From contig JBGPPG010000001.1 in NCBI GenBank assembly GCA_041488455.1, positions 31,695-95,694 on the forward strand: 64,000 bases of DNA, given 5' to 3'. Source of the stretch: DASQPE01 sp041488455. GTDB taxonomy: Bacteria > Gemmatimonadota > Gemmatimonadetes > Gemmatimonadales > GWC2-71-9. The position numbers were made by a program, and so were the translations under genes. Below are positions 35,516 to 44,452 of this stretch, in pieces (positions within the stretch are counted from its first letter, which is position 1; each line of letters starts with the position of its first letter). Under the pieces are notes generated by a model. That model was not told where the DNA came from and did not search any database. It worked only from the letters and a program-made list of their open reading frames with translations.

Positions 35516-36732
35516 AAGTTCTGATCGCGGACAAGTTCGAGAAGGTCGGCATCGATGGCCTGAAGGAGCTGGGGTGCACGGTCGTGTCGCAGCCCGACCT
35601 CACCGCGTCGGCGCTGCCCGAGGCCCTCAAGACACACGACCCTAATGTGCTGATCGTGCGGAGCACGAAGGTGACCGGTGAGGCGCTCCGGAGCGGCGCC
35701 AGCCTCGGGCTGGTGATCCGGGCGGGCGCGGGCATCGACACCATCGACGTGCCGGCCGCGTCCGACCGGGGTGTGTTCGTGTCCAACTGCCCGGGCAGGA
35801 ACTCGATCGCCGTCGCCGAGCTGGTGCTCGGCCTCCTGCTCTCGTGCGACCGGCGTATCCCGGATCAGGTGGCGGACCTGCGTGCCGGCAAATGGAACAA
35901 GAGCGAGTACTCCAAGGGCCGCGGCCTGCACGGCCGGACGATGGGGATCGTCGGGCTGGGACAGATCGGACGGGAAATCGCGGTGCGGGCCAACGCCTTC
36001 GGGATGTACGTGGCGGCGTGGTCGCGCAATCTCACACTGGCCGACGCCGAGCGGCTCGGCGTCCGGTACTGCCAGACCCCGCTCGAGGTGGCACGGGTGA
36101 GCGACGCGGTCTCGATCAACGTCGCCGCCAACGCCGACACTCGTAACTTCGTCAACGAGGAGTTCCTGGCGGCGATGCGGCCGGGTGCGTATCTCATCAA
36201 TACGTCGCGTGGGACAGTGGTGGACGAGGCGGCGCTTCTCGAGGCGGTGCGGACCCGGGGGATCCGGGCCGGGCTCGACGTCTTCCAGAACGAGCCGGCC
36301 GAGGGGAAGGGGCCGTTCGACAGCGCTGTAGCAAAGGCACCAGGCATCTACGGAACGCACCACGTCGGCGCGTCGACCGAGCAGGCGCAGGTCGCGATCG
36401 CCCACGAGGTCATCCGCGTCGTACAGGAGTTCATGGAGGTTGGCACCGTCCCGAACTGTGTGAACCGGTTGGCGCGGAGCTCGGCGTCGCATATCCTCGC
36501 CGTGCGCCACCGGAACCGTCCGGGCGTGCTCGCGGACGTCTTTCGCGTGCTGGCCGACCGGGCGATCAACGTGGAGGAGGTCGAGAACATCATTTACCAC
36601 GGAGCCCACGCCACGCTCGCCCGGATTCACCTGGACGGCAAGCCGGACGTGGCCGCACTGGAGGCCATCCGGAAGGGCAACGAGCATATCATCAGCGTCG
36701 AGCTCACTGCGATCGACGGGAGAGGCCGGTAA
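35512..36732 (+). CDS. serA: D-3-phosphoglycerate dehydrogenase
   Basis: 406 residues. Oxidises 3-phosphoglycerate at the entry to serine synthesis. NAD motif GLGQIGREIA; catalytic Arg in INTSRGT, Glu in FQNEPA, and His in GTHHVGAST. The C-terminus is an ACT domain (NRPGVLADVFRVLADRAINVEEV), which usually binds serine for feedback. Sits between DUF1015 (ATGA overlap) and serC (TAATG overlap). Confidence 0.93.
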   Translation: MKVLIADKFEKVGIDGLKELGCTVVSQPDLTASALPEALKTHDPNVLIVRSTKVTGEALRSGASLGLVIRAGAGIDTIDVPAASDRGVFVSNCPGRNSIAVAELVLGLLLSCDRRIPDQVADLRAGKWNKSEYSKGRGLHGRTMGIVGLGQIGREIAVRANAFGMYVAAWSRNLTLADAERLGVRYCQTPLEVARVSDAVSINVAANADTRNFVNEEFLAAMRPGAYLINTSRGTVVDEAALLEAVRTRGIRAGLDVFQNEPAEGKGPFDSAVAKAPGIYGTHHVGASTEQAQVAIAHEVIRVVQEFMEVGTVPNCVNRLARSSASHILAVRHRNRPGVLADVFRVLADRAINVEEVENIIYHGAHATLARIHLDGKPDVAALEAIRKGNEHIISVELTAIDGRGR

Positions 36733-37835
36733 TGTCGGACCGCATCTACAACTTCAGTGCCGGGCCGGCGATCCTGCCCGAGCCCGTGCTCAAGCAGGCG
36801 CAACAGGACCTCTGGAACATCGCCGCCAGCGGAATCGGGATTCTGGAGCACAGCCACCGAGGCAAGGTGTTCGAGAAGGTGCTCGCGGAGGCGGAGCAGG
36901 ACTGCCGGGCCCTCGCCGGCATCCCGGACCGGTACCGGATCCTGTTTCTCCAGGGGGGCGCCTCGCTCCAGTTCGCGATGGTGCCGATGAACCTGCTTCC
37001 GAAGGGCGGCACCGCGGACTACCTGGTTACCGGTGTCTGGTCCCAGAAGGCGGTCAAGGAAGCGAAGCTGTTCGGGCGCGTGCATGAAGCGGTGTCGAGC
37101 GGCGACCGGAACTTCGCCTACATCCCGCCGCCGGGGGCGATCCGCTACTCCGACAAGCCCGCCTACGTGCACCTGACGACCAACAACACGATCTACGGGA
37201 CGCAGTGGAAGGAGGAGCCGCCCGTGCCAGAGGGCGTCCCCCTCGTAGCCGACACGTCGAGCGACATGTTCAGCCGGCCCATCGACGTGACCCGGTACGG
37301 GCTGATCTACGCGGGTGCCCAGAAGAACCTTGGCCCCTCGGGCGTGGTGCTCGTGCTCATCCGGGACGACCTGATCGAGATCGGTCCGAAGGACCTGCCG
37401 ATCATGCTCCAGTACCGCACGCACGCGGGGGAGCGGTCGCTGTACAACACCCCCCCGACCTTCGGGATCTACATGATCGGGCGGGTGTTCAAATGGATCC
37501 GCGAGCTCGGCGGCCTGCCCGCGATGGCGGAGCACAACGGCGAGAAAGCCAGGATCCTGTATGACTTTCTGGATCAGAGCGACTTCTTCCGCGGAACAGC
37601 CGACGCCGACAGCCGATCGTTGATGAACGTCTGCTTCCGGGCGCCCAATGAGGACCTCGAGGCCAAGTTCGTGAGCGAGGCCACTAAGCGGGGCCTGGAC
37701 GGGCTCAAGGGCCACCGGGCGGCTGGCGGGATGCGCGCTAGCATCTACAACGCCTTCCCCAAGTCCGGGGTGTCTGCGCTGGTCAACTTCATGAAGGAGT
37801 TCGAGAAGGCGAACCGGACCGCGGTCACGGCCTGA
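36732..37835 (+). CDS. serC: Phosphoserine aminotransferase
   Basis: 367 residues, class V PLP enzyme. YNFSAGPAILPEPVLKQAQ opens the protein, the PLP Lys is in YAGAQKNLGPSGV, and the C-terminus GLKGHRAAGGMRASIYNAF carries phosphate-binding residues. Transaminates 3-phosphohydroxypyruvate. PLP comes from PdxH. serB, the phosphatase that would finish the pathway, is not in the window. Confidence 0.96.
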   Translation: MSDRIYNFSAGPAILPEPVLKQAQQDLWNIAASGIGILEHSHRGKVFEKVLAEAEQDCRALAGIPDRYRILFLQGGASLQFAMVPMNLLPKGGTADYLVTGVWSQKAVKEAKLFGRVHEAVSSGDRNFAYIPPPGAIRYSDKPAYVHLTTNNTIYGTQWKEEPPVPEGVPLVADTSSDMFSRPIDVTRYGLIYAGAQKNLGPSGVVLVLIRDDLIEIGPKDLPIMLQYRTHAGERSLYNTPPTFGIYMIGRVFKWIRELGGLPAMAEHNGEKARILYDFLDQSDFFRGTADADSRSLMNVCFRAPNEDLEAKFVSEATKRGLDGLKGHRAAGGMRASIYNAFPKSGVSALVNFMKEFEKANRTAVTA

Positions 37836-37858
37836 TCCGGGCCGGCTCGATCCAATGA

Positions 37859-37891
37859 AGCGGGGGTCCCCGGGAGGGGGCGGCCCCCGCT
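37859..37891 (+). terminator. GC-rich hairpin after serC
   Basis: AGCGGGGG (37859-37866) pairs with CCCCCGCT (37884-37891), 8 bp, 23 nt downstream of the serC stop. The 17-nt loop is itself GC-rich. No T-run. Confidence 0.55.
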
Positions 37892-38094
37892 CGGCTTGTG
37901 ACCGCTCCTCTTGCGGGTCCCGGCGGCGAGGCGTAATTCCTCTGGGTGCCCGTGTGGCCGGGTTCGCTGGGGCTCCCGGTCAGGGAACCTCCCGTACCCA
38001 GCCTTCGTTATTGCCCTGTCCCCACTGTTGTTGGCGGGTGGTCGAACAACCTCCAAAGCATGCGGAACGCCTGAGCGCCCGAGGGAAGGAGCCG
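37892..38094 (+). other. Leader region of the ergothioneine operon
   Basis: About 200 nt without a recognisable gene between the hairpin and egtB. It contains several short complementary C/G blocks but I see no known riboswitch signature, tRNA or clear promoter. The length is long for this compact stretch, so a regulated leader is possible. Confidence 0.35.
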
Positions 38095-39432
38095 ATGTCC
38101 ACCATCCGAGCCCAAACCGCGAACCCGCCCGGAGTTGGGCGGCGGGACGACGCCCTCCGCGCCGCCCTCGCCAAGGCCCGCGCTCGCACGTTTCAGCTGG
38201 TGACCCCCCTGTCTCGCGACGACCTGCACCGTCAGCACGATGCCCTGATGAGCCCGGTCATCTGGGATCTGGGTCACATCGCCGCCTTCGAGGAGCTGTG
38301 GCTCACTCGGAACCTCTCTGGCCACATCGAGTTCGCCGAGATGCCCGGACTCTACAACCCGTTCGAGCACCCGCGCCGGGTGCGCGGCACGCTGGAGCTT
38401 CCCGGGCTCGACCAGGTTCGGGAAACCATGGCCGAGATTCGGGCCATCGTGCTCGAGCGTCTGGAAACGGCGGACCTCCACTCGGGCCCGGCTTTGCTTC
38501 GCGACGGCTACGTGTACCACATGGTACTTCAGCACGAGTACCAGCACGACGAGACCATCCTCCAGACCCTCCAGCTCAAGCAGGGGTCGCCGTACGTGCC
38601 GCTGGAGCGGCGTCCCCTGCCTGTCTGCCGATCCGTCGCGGAGCCAGGTGCGATGGTGCGCTTCCCTGGCGGTGACGTGCAGCTCGGCACCGACGACCGG
38701 TCGGCGGCCTACGACAACGAGCGTCCGCGGCACCCGGTGCGTCTCGCGCCGTTCTGGATCGACGTGACCCCGGTGACCAATGGTCAGTATCTCGAGTTCA
38801 TGGAGGCGGGCGGCTACCGGCGGCGCGAGCTCTGGACGGACGAAGGCTGGAGGTGGCTTGCCGAAGCAGGTGTCACCGCCCCGAAGCATTGGGTCGAGGA
38901 TGGTCGCGGATGGAGCACGCGCAGCATGGACCTGACCGGGACGCTGGACCCGGCGCGACCGGTCTGCCACGTGTGCTGGCACGAGGCCGTGGCGTACGCC
39001 CGGTTCGCCGGGAAGCGCCTGCCGACCGAAGCGGAGTGGGAAGCCGCGGCTTCGTGGGATCCGGCGACCGGGAGCCAGCGTCTCTACCCGTGGGGAAACG
39101 ACGCCTGGTCGCTCGAGCTGGCGAACCTGGACCAGCTGGCGTTCGCGACCGCGCCAGTCGGCACCTATCCGCGGAACGTCTCGCCCATCGGCTGCTACGG
39201 CATGATCGGGGACGTGTGGGAGTGGACCGCGAGCGACTTTGGCGGCTACGCCGGCTTCGAGCCGTTCCCTTACCAGGAGTACTCCGAGGCGTTCTTCGGC
39301 CCGGAGTACAAGGTGCTGCGGGGCGGCTCCTGGGCCACGAGCCCGGGCGCCATCCGCAGCACGTTCCGCAACTGGGATTACCCCATCCGCCGTCAGATCT
39401 TCAGCGGCTTTCGGTGCGCGCGCGATGCCTAA
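38095..39432 (+). CDS. egtB: Ergothioneine synthase, iron-dependent sulfoxide synthase
   Basis: 445 residues. Joins hercynine with gamma-glutamylcysteine (or cysteine) using oxygen. N-terminal DinB domain carries the iron site HEYQHDE (HX3HXE) plus the helper His near LGHIAAFEELW. The C-terminal formylglycine-enzyme-like domain has RLPTEAEWEAAA, GDVWEWTAS and GGSWAT. AAGGAG precedes ATG 38095. It overlaps egtD by 8 nt. Confidence 0.95.
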   Translation: MSTIRAQTANPPGVGRRDDALRAALAKARARTFQLVTPLSRDDLHRQHDALMSPVIWDLGHIAAFEELWLTRNLSGHIEFAEMPGLYNPFEHPRRVRGTLELPGLDQVRETMAEIRAIVLERLETADLHSGPALLRDGYVYHMVLQHEYQHDETILQTLQLKQGSPYVPLERRPLPVCRSVAEPGAMVRFPGGDVQLGTDDRSAAYDNERPRHPVRLAPFWIDVTPVTNGQYLEFMEAGGYRRRELWTDEGWRWLAEAGVTAPKHWVEDGRGWSTRSMDLTGTLDPARPVCHVCWHEAVAYARFAGKRLPTEAEWEAAASWDPATGSQRLYPWGNDAWSLELANLDQLAFATAPVGTYPRNVSPIGCYGMIGDVWEWTASDFGGYAGFEPFPYQEYSEAFFGPEYKVLRGGSWATSPGAIRSTFRNWDYPIRRQIFSGFRCARDA

Positions 39433-40387
39433 GACACTGACCTCCCGGGCAGCCCGGGTCAATCGACGGATGGCGGCCGAGGTGGCGGCCGGCCTGGCGT
39501 CACCTCAGAAAGAGCTGCCGCCGAAGTATTTCTACGATCACCGTGGCTCGCTGCTCTTTGAGGCGATCACCCGGCTCCCCGAGTACTATCTCACCCGGGC
39601 CGAGCGCGGGCTGCTCGAGAGCTGGATGCCGCGTCTCATCCACGCTCTCAAGACCCGCACCCTGGTCGAGCTCGGCGCGGGAAGCGCGGAGAAGTCCCGC
39701 ATCATCCTGGGGGCGATGCGCGAAGCCGGAACGGCGGAGCTCTACGTCCCGATCGACGTGAGCGCGGCCTTCCTCGACGAGACGGCGGAGCGGCTGCGGC
39801 GGGAGTACCCCGGGCTCACCGTCACCCCGGCCGTGGCCGACATCGCCGAGGAGCTCAACCTCCCCCGCGATCTGGCGGGGCCCGCGCTCTTCGCCTTTCT
39901 CGGAAGCACGATCGGCAACTTCTATCCCCCCGCGGCGATCCGCCTGCTGACGCGGGTGCGGGCCGCGATGCGCCCCACCGACCGGTTCCTCATGGGCGCG
40001 GATCTGCGGAAGGACATAAGCGTCATCGAGGCGGCCTACAACGATTCGCAGGGCGTCACCGCGGAGTTCAACCGCAACATGCTGCGAGTGCTCAACCACG
40101 AGCTCGGCGCCGACTTCGATCCGGAGGCCTTCCAGCACCGCGCGTTCTACGAGCCGGAGGCTCACCGCATCGAGATGCATCTGGTAGCGACGCGCGCGCA
40201 GGTCGTGGACATTCCGGGGATCGGAGTCGTGCGCTTTGCGGCGGGCGAGTCCATCCGCACGGAAATCAGCTGCAAGTACGACGTCCCCAGTCTCGCGGCG
40301 CTCTTCGCCGCCGCCGGGCTCAAGCTCGAGTCGTGGCGGGCCGATCCGGGCAACCGGTTCGCGCTGGTCGTGGGGGCGCCGGCGTGA
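39425..40387 (+). CDS. egtD: L-histidine N-alpha-methyltransferase
   Basis: 320 residues. Trimethylates histidine to hercynine with SAM. LFEAITRLPEYYLTRAE, LVELGAGSAEKS, LFAFLGSTIGNF and the histidine-binding region AAYNDSQGVTAEFNRNML are characteristic. Forms the middle of egtB-egtD-egtA. The methyl donor need is three SAM per hercynine. Confidence 0.96.
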   Translation: MPKTLTSRAARVNRRMAAEVAAGLASPQKELPPKYFYDHRGSLLFEAITRLPEYYLTRAERGLLESWMPRLIHALKTRTLVELGAGSAEKSRIILGAMREAGTAELYVPIDVSAAFLDETAERLRREYPGLTVTPAVADIAEELNLPRDLAGPALFAFLGSTIGNFYPPAAIRLLTRVRAAMRPTDRFLMGADLRKDISVIEAAYNDSQGVTAEFNRNMLRVLNHELGADFDPEAFQHRAFYEPEAHRIEMHLVATRAQVVDIPGIGVVRFAAGESIRTEISCKYDVPSLAALFAAAGLKLESWRADPGNRFALVVGAPA

Positions 40388-41640
40388 CCCGTCTCACGCG
40401 GCGTGCCCTGTCTGCGCACCTGGCCGAGAGCGTGTTCGCGGCCCCGGCGGTGGCCACGCTCACACCCCGTCTGGTGGGGGCGGAGGTAGAGCTGCTCGCG
40501 CTCGACTCGCAGACCGGCCGCCCCTGTCCGGTGATGGGCGACGGCGCACCCGCGTCGCTCCCCTTCCTCCGCCGATTCGCCGCGCGGCAAGGGTGGACGG
40601 AGGAGCGCACGGCGAAAGGAGCGGTCTCGTTCGCCGTGCCCGGTGGCGGGGTCGTGAGCTTCGAGCCGGGCGGACAGATCGAGTACGCTTGCCCGCCGAG
40701 CCGGTCCCTCACGGAGCAGGTGAACCGGCTGCGGTTGGTCGTGCTGCCGCTCCGCTCGGCAGCTGCGGCGGAAGGGATCCTGCTCCTGACCGCAGGGATC
40801 GATCCCCTGAACCCTGTGGAGCGCGTCCCCCTCCAGGTCAGCTCCGAGCGCTACAGCCGGATGGCCGACCATTTCGCGCGCATCGGCCCGTCCGGGGCGA
40901 GAATGATGCGGCAGACCGCCGCCTTCCAGATCAGCCTCGATTTCGACGACGAGCCTCGGCTGCGCTGGCGTCTGCTCAATGCCCTGAGCCCGTTCGTCAC
41001 GGCGATCTTCGCGAGCTCTGCCTGGTACGCCGGGCGGGACACCGGCCATAAGAGCTTCCGGGCGCATTGCTGGCGCACGCTCGACCCCCGGCGCACCGGA
41101 CTCCCGTACGACGAGCGCCGGCCGGTCGAGGCGTACCTGGAGTTTGCGCTTGCCGCACCGGCGATTCTGTATCCGACGGTCGAGGACCGATGCCCATCGT
41201 TCGGAGAATGGCTCGCCGGGGCAAATCCGACGATCGAGGAATGGGAGGCGCATCTCGGGACGCTCTTCCCCGAGGTCCGGCCACGAGGGCATCTGGAGCT
41301 TCGCTCGGCCGACGCGGTGGACCCGGCCTGGTATGCAGCGCCGCTCGCGTTCGTCGCCGGACTCGCGTATGAGCCCCACGCACTTCGCGCGGCGCTCGAG
41401 CTCCTACCCGCGCCCGACCTTGGCCTGCTGGAGCGCGCGGGCCGGCTGGGCCTGGACGATCCGCGGATCGCGGGGACGGCAGGGGACCTGTTCGACCTGG
41501 CCCTGGGCGCCTGCGCGGCGCTCGGCCCGCGGTTCCTCCATCCCGCGCATCTAGAGGAGGCTCGGACCTACTTCGAGCACTACACCCGCCGGGGCCGCTC
41601 GCCGGCGGGCGACCCGGCGAGCTGCGCGGTCGCCGCCTGA
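40384..41640 (+). CDS. egtA: Glutamate-cysteine ligase, ergothioneine type
   Basis: 418 residues, GCS2-type. GAEVELLALDSQTG, SFEPGGQIEYA, and QISLDFDDE are ligase features of the ATP and substrate sites. Produces gamma-glutamylcysteine, the sulfur donor for mycobacterial-type EgtB. GTG 40384 overlaps the egtD stop as GTGA. The hydrolase egtC, expected if gamma-glutamylcysteine is used, is absent from the operon. Confidence 0.88.
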   Translation: MTRLTRRALSAHLAESVFAAPAVATLTPRLVGAEVELLALDSQTGRPCPVMGDGAPASLPFLRRFAARQGWTEERTAKGAVSFAVPGGGVVSFEPGGQIEYACPPSRSLTEQVNRLRLVVLPLRSAAAAEGILLLTAGIDPLNPVERVPLQVSSERYSRMADHFARIGPSGARMMRQTAAFQISLDFDDEPRLRWRLLNALSPFVTAIFASSAWYAGRDTGHKSFRAHCWRTLDPRRTGLPYDERRPVEAYLEFALAAPAILYPTVEDRCPSFGEWLAGANPTIEEWEAHLGTLFPEVRPRGHLELRSADAVDPAWYAAPLAFVAGLAYEPHALRAALELLPAPDLGLLERAGRLGLDDPRIAGTAGDLFDLALGACAALGPRFLHPAHLEEARTYFEHYTRRGRSPAGDPASCAVAA

Positions 41641-41791
41641 GACCGGGTCTCCGACCCACCGCTCCCAACACCCACTGCAATTTTTTGCACCGGCCTTCCG
41701 GGGGCTTAACAGCCCCGGGCAGGCCCCCGTCCGTTCGGCAGTCCGCACAGACCCACGAAAAGTTGCGACACCCCGAATGGAGGATAGGCCG

Positions 41792-42751
41792 ATGTCCCCG
41801 ACCCCCCGGAGCCTGCCGCTCCTTCCCGCGCTGGCCGCCGCGGCACTCGCGCTGGCGGCGTGCAGCAGCACAACCACCAGCCCGAGCACGCCCGCGCTGA
41901 CGCAGGCGGATGCCGACGCCGCGTCGGACGTGATTGTGGGCGATATGTCGGACCAGGCCGACGGCGCCACGACGACCTCCGGTGGCCCGTCGTTCTCGCA
42001 GGCCGCGCTTTCCGGCAGCGCAACGGCCGCTCCGGCCGCCGCCGCCGCGGTGAACGCTGCGGGTGCGTGGTACGCCACGGCCTGCTCGCCCGCGCCGACC
42101 ATCACGGTGAACGGCAGCACCACCGCGTATGTCTTCACGGACTGCGCCATCTCACGCCTCATTCCGCTCGAGACCCTGACCCGGAACGGTGAAGTGGACG
42201 TCACGCTTGCCGTGGGGAGCCGCACGCTGGTGTTCACCAACTTCCAGAAGACCTGGAAGCGCGTCTCGTTCCGGACCGGCCAGGAGATCACGACGTCGGA
42301 GACGCTCAACGGGACCCGCTCCATCTCCGACGACGGCACGACGCTTCAGCACCACGTCTACGGCACCGGCGACCCATCGTCGACGCTCTTCCAGGATGCG
42401 TACGTGTTCGCGGATCAGTCCACCGCCGAGCACGACCGGAACTGGCAAGGGACGTTCACGGCGGATGTCGCGTCCTCGATCGTCCACAACCAGCCGCTCC
42501 CGGCCGGAATGTGGGGCGTGAGTGGGAACTCGACCTTCACCCGCAACGCGGGAACCGCGAATCAGAAGAGCTGGTCCTTCTCCACGAGCGGCACCGGCGT
42601 GCACTACAATCCTTCGTGCTCTTCGGCGCCGCAGTTCGACGCGGGCACGCTCACGGTCACGGCCCACAACGACCAGACGAACGCGACTACGACGTTCACG
42701 ATCACCTTCACCGCCTGCGGGCAGTACACGGCCACGATCACGAAGGCGTGA
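41792..42751 (+). CDS. Hypothetical lipoprotein
   Basis: 319 residues. Signal with lipobox LALAACSS, then an Ala/Thr/Ser-rich low-complexity stretch and a beta-rich domain with paired cysteines (YATACS, VFTDCAIS, NPSCSS, FTACGQY) that may form disulfides. No family recognised. ATG 41792 has GGAGG 8 nt upstream, which decides against ATG 41777. The 151-nt gap before it holds a weak GGGGCT/AGCCCC hairpin at 41701-41716. Confidence 0.68.
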   Translation: MSPTPRSLPLLPALAAAALALAACSSTTTSPSTPALTQADADAASDVIVGDMSDQADGATTTSGGPSFSQAALSGSATAAPAAAAAVNAAGAWYATACSPAPTITVNGSTTAYVFTDCAISRLIPLETLTRNGEVDVTLAVGSRTLVFTNFQKTWKRVSFRTGQEITTSETLNGTRSISDDGTTLQHHVYGTGDPSSTLFQDAYVFADQSTAEHDRNWQGTFTADVASSIVHNQPLPAGMWGVSGNSTFTRNAGTANQKSWSFSTSGTGVHYNPSCSSAPQFDAGTLTVTAHNDQTNATTTFTITFTACGQYTATITKA

Positions 42752-42782
42752 TCGAGGGCGCCCAGGTCGTCGGGAGCGCGGT

Positions 42783-42810
42783 GCGGCCCGGTCCGGGTGG
42801 ACCGGGCCGC
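42783..42810. terminator. Bidirectional terminator hairpin
   Basis: GCGGCCCGGTCC (42783-42794) and GGACCGGGCCGC (42799-42810) form a perfect 12-bp stem with a 4-nt loop, sitting between the convergent lipoprotein and O-antigen-ligase genes. No T-run on either side. Confidence 0.75.
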
Positions 42811-42814
42811 TTCG

Positions 42815-44452
42815 CTATCTGGCGGTGCGGCTACGGCAGACGGCGAGCAGCTGCTTCGGGGCGGGATTGTTGGGGAAGAGGGCGCGGGCGGCCTCCGCGT
42901 GCGGGCGGGCCAGGTCGCAGCGGCCGCGGTTCCGCCAGGCGTAGCCCAAGAGCATCTGGATCCGGTAGCTGCCCGGGTCCAGCCGGGCGGCCCACTCGAG
43001 CGTCCCCGGCTTCTCGCTGCTGCTGAAGACCGCCATCGCCCCCAGCTGGGAGACCGTGCGGACGACGAGCAGGGTCCCCACCAGCGCCACGGCGCCGGCC
43101 AACCGGGCTCGTCGTCGCCCGGAGAGGTCCACGGTCAGGACCGTGCGCTTGGGCGGCCGGCTCAGCGCTCCGAGAATGGTCGCGGCGAACACCGTCGGCG
43201 CCGGGAGCAGGAGCACGGCATCGAAGGCGCTCACGCCGGCGAGCACGACCAGCGTGAGCAGCGCGGCGAGCGCCTCGAGGCCCTCGCTGGTGGTGAGTCC
43301 CTGCCGCCACCGGCGCAACGCGCCGACGCCGAGCGCGGCACCGGTGAGAAGCACCAGCAGCAGCGCCAGCGGTCCGCGCTCGGCCAGGAGGGCCACCCAG
43401 TCGCTGCTGGGCCAGGGGTTCGTGGGGATGAAGTCCGTCGAATCGAACGCGGGGTCGCCGGGGAACGTGTACTTCGGGTAGGCGACCGGCCAGTTCCCTG
43501 GCCCCACGCCGAGGATCGGGTGGTCGATCGCCATCCGCAGCGTATTCTGGTACTGGACCAGGCGGCCCCGCCCGCTTCCCTCCCTGTAGTCGGCGATGTC
43601 GCGGAGCGAGTCGAGATAAGGCGAGTCTGAGCGCCATTCCAGCATGTTGGGCAGCGCGAGCGCCAGCATCGCGCCGACGGCGGCCGCGCCGACGAGCGCG
43701 ACTACTCGGCGGCGGGCGATCCGGTTCCGCCAGAGCCCGCCGGCCCAGAGCCCCTCGGCGATGAACAGACCCAGCGCCAGGACCAGCGCCAGCCAGGCCG
43801 CGCGTGAGCGTGAGAGGACCAGAGCCGCCGTCACCAGCACCGCTCCCGCCTGCCACACCACGAGTCCCCGCCGCCGCCGCGCCTCGATGCCCGCGAGCGC
43901 CAGGACCGGCGCGCCCAGCGCCATGAAGTGCGCCATGAAGTTCCGGTTGCCGAACGTCCCGCCCGGCGCCCGCCGCTCGGCCATGATTGCGAGCTCCACG
44001 CCATATGCCTGGAGCAGCGCCGTGATCGCCCCGAACACCACGGCCGCCGCGAGCGTGGTAACCAGAGCACCGCCCAGTCCCGCCCGGCTCACCGTGCGCG
44101 CGCTCCAGAAGATGAGCGCGCCCGAAAGGCTCAGGCCGAAGGCCCGGAAGGCGAGCCAGTGGTTCTGGGCCAGCAGGGTGGCCGCGAGCGACAGCGCGAG
44201 AAACGCCGCCAGCAGCACGTCGGCCAGCGTGAGGTCCAGCCGCCGCGCGCGTGCAAGACAGCAGCCGGCGGCGCCGAACCCGACCAGCTCCGCCACCAGC
44301 TCCTTGGGCACCGCATGGCGCTCGAGATCGAAGACCGGATAGGGGACCGCCGCGAGTACCACGGCGACCACGCCGACCTGGAGGATCCGGAGCGCCACGC
44401 GGGTCGGCGCGTCGGCCGCGGCTACGTCACTGCCGGGCGAAATGGTCGCCAT
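42815..44452 (-). CDS. O-antigen ligase-like membrane protein
   Basis: 545 residues with a dozen or so membrane helices and a central Wzy_C segment: GTFGNRNFMAHFM, LVLSRSRAAWLALV and the periplasmic loop with LRMAIDHPILGVGPGNWP. Members ligate glycans to lipid A core or to proteins. The C-terminal ~60 residues are soluble and TPR-like. Start overlaps the M48 stop by 26 nt. Confidence 0.85.
   Translation of the reverse strand: MATISPGSDVAAADAPTRVALRILQVGVVAVVLAAVPYPVFDLERHAVPKELVAELVGFGAAGCCLARARRLDLTLADVLLAAFLALSLAATLLAQNHWLAFRAFGLSLSGALIFWSARTVSRAGLGGALVTTLAAAVVFGAITALLQAYGVELAIMAERRAPGGTFGNRNFMAHFMALGAPVLALAGIEARRRRGLVVWQAGAVLVTAALVLSRSRAAWLALVLALGLFIAEGLWAGGLWRNRIARRRVVALVGAAAVGAMLALALPNMLEWRSDSPYLDSLRDIADYREGSGRGRLVQYQNTLRMAIDHPILGVGPGNWPVAYPKYTFPGDPAFDSTDFIPTNPWPSSDWVALLAERGPLALLLVLLTGAALGVGALRRWRQGLTTSEGLEALAALLTLVVLAGVSAFDAVLLLPAPTVFAATILGALSRPPKRTVLTVDLSGRRRARLAGAVALVGTLLVVRTVSQLGAMAVFSSSEKPGTLEWAARLDPGSYRIQMLLGYAWRNRGRCDLARPHAEAARALFPNNPAPKQLLAVCRSRTAR

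Noticed and set aside
37892..38094. Possible tRNA or known riboswitch before egtB
   Set aside because: No cloverleaf with CCA-compatible acceptor stem and no conserved riboswitch core could be found by eye.
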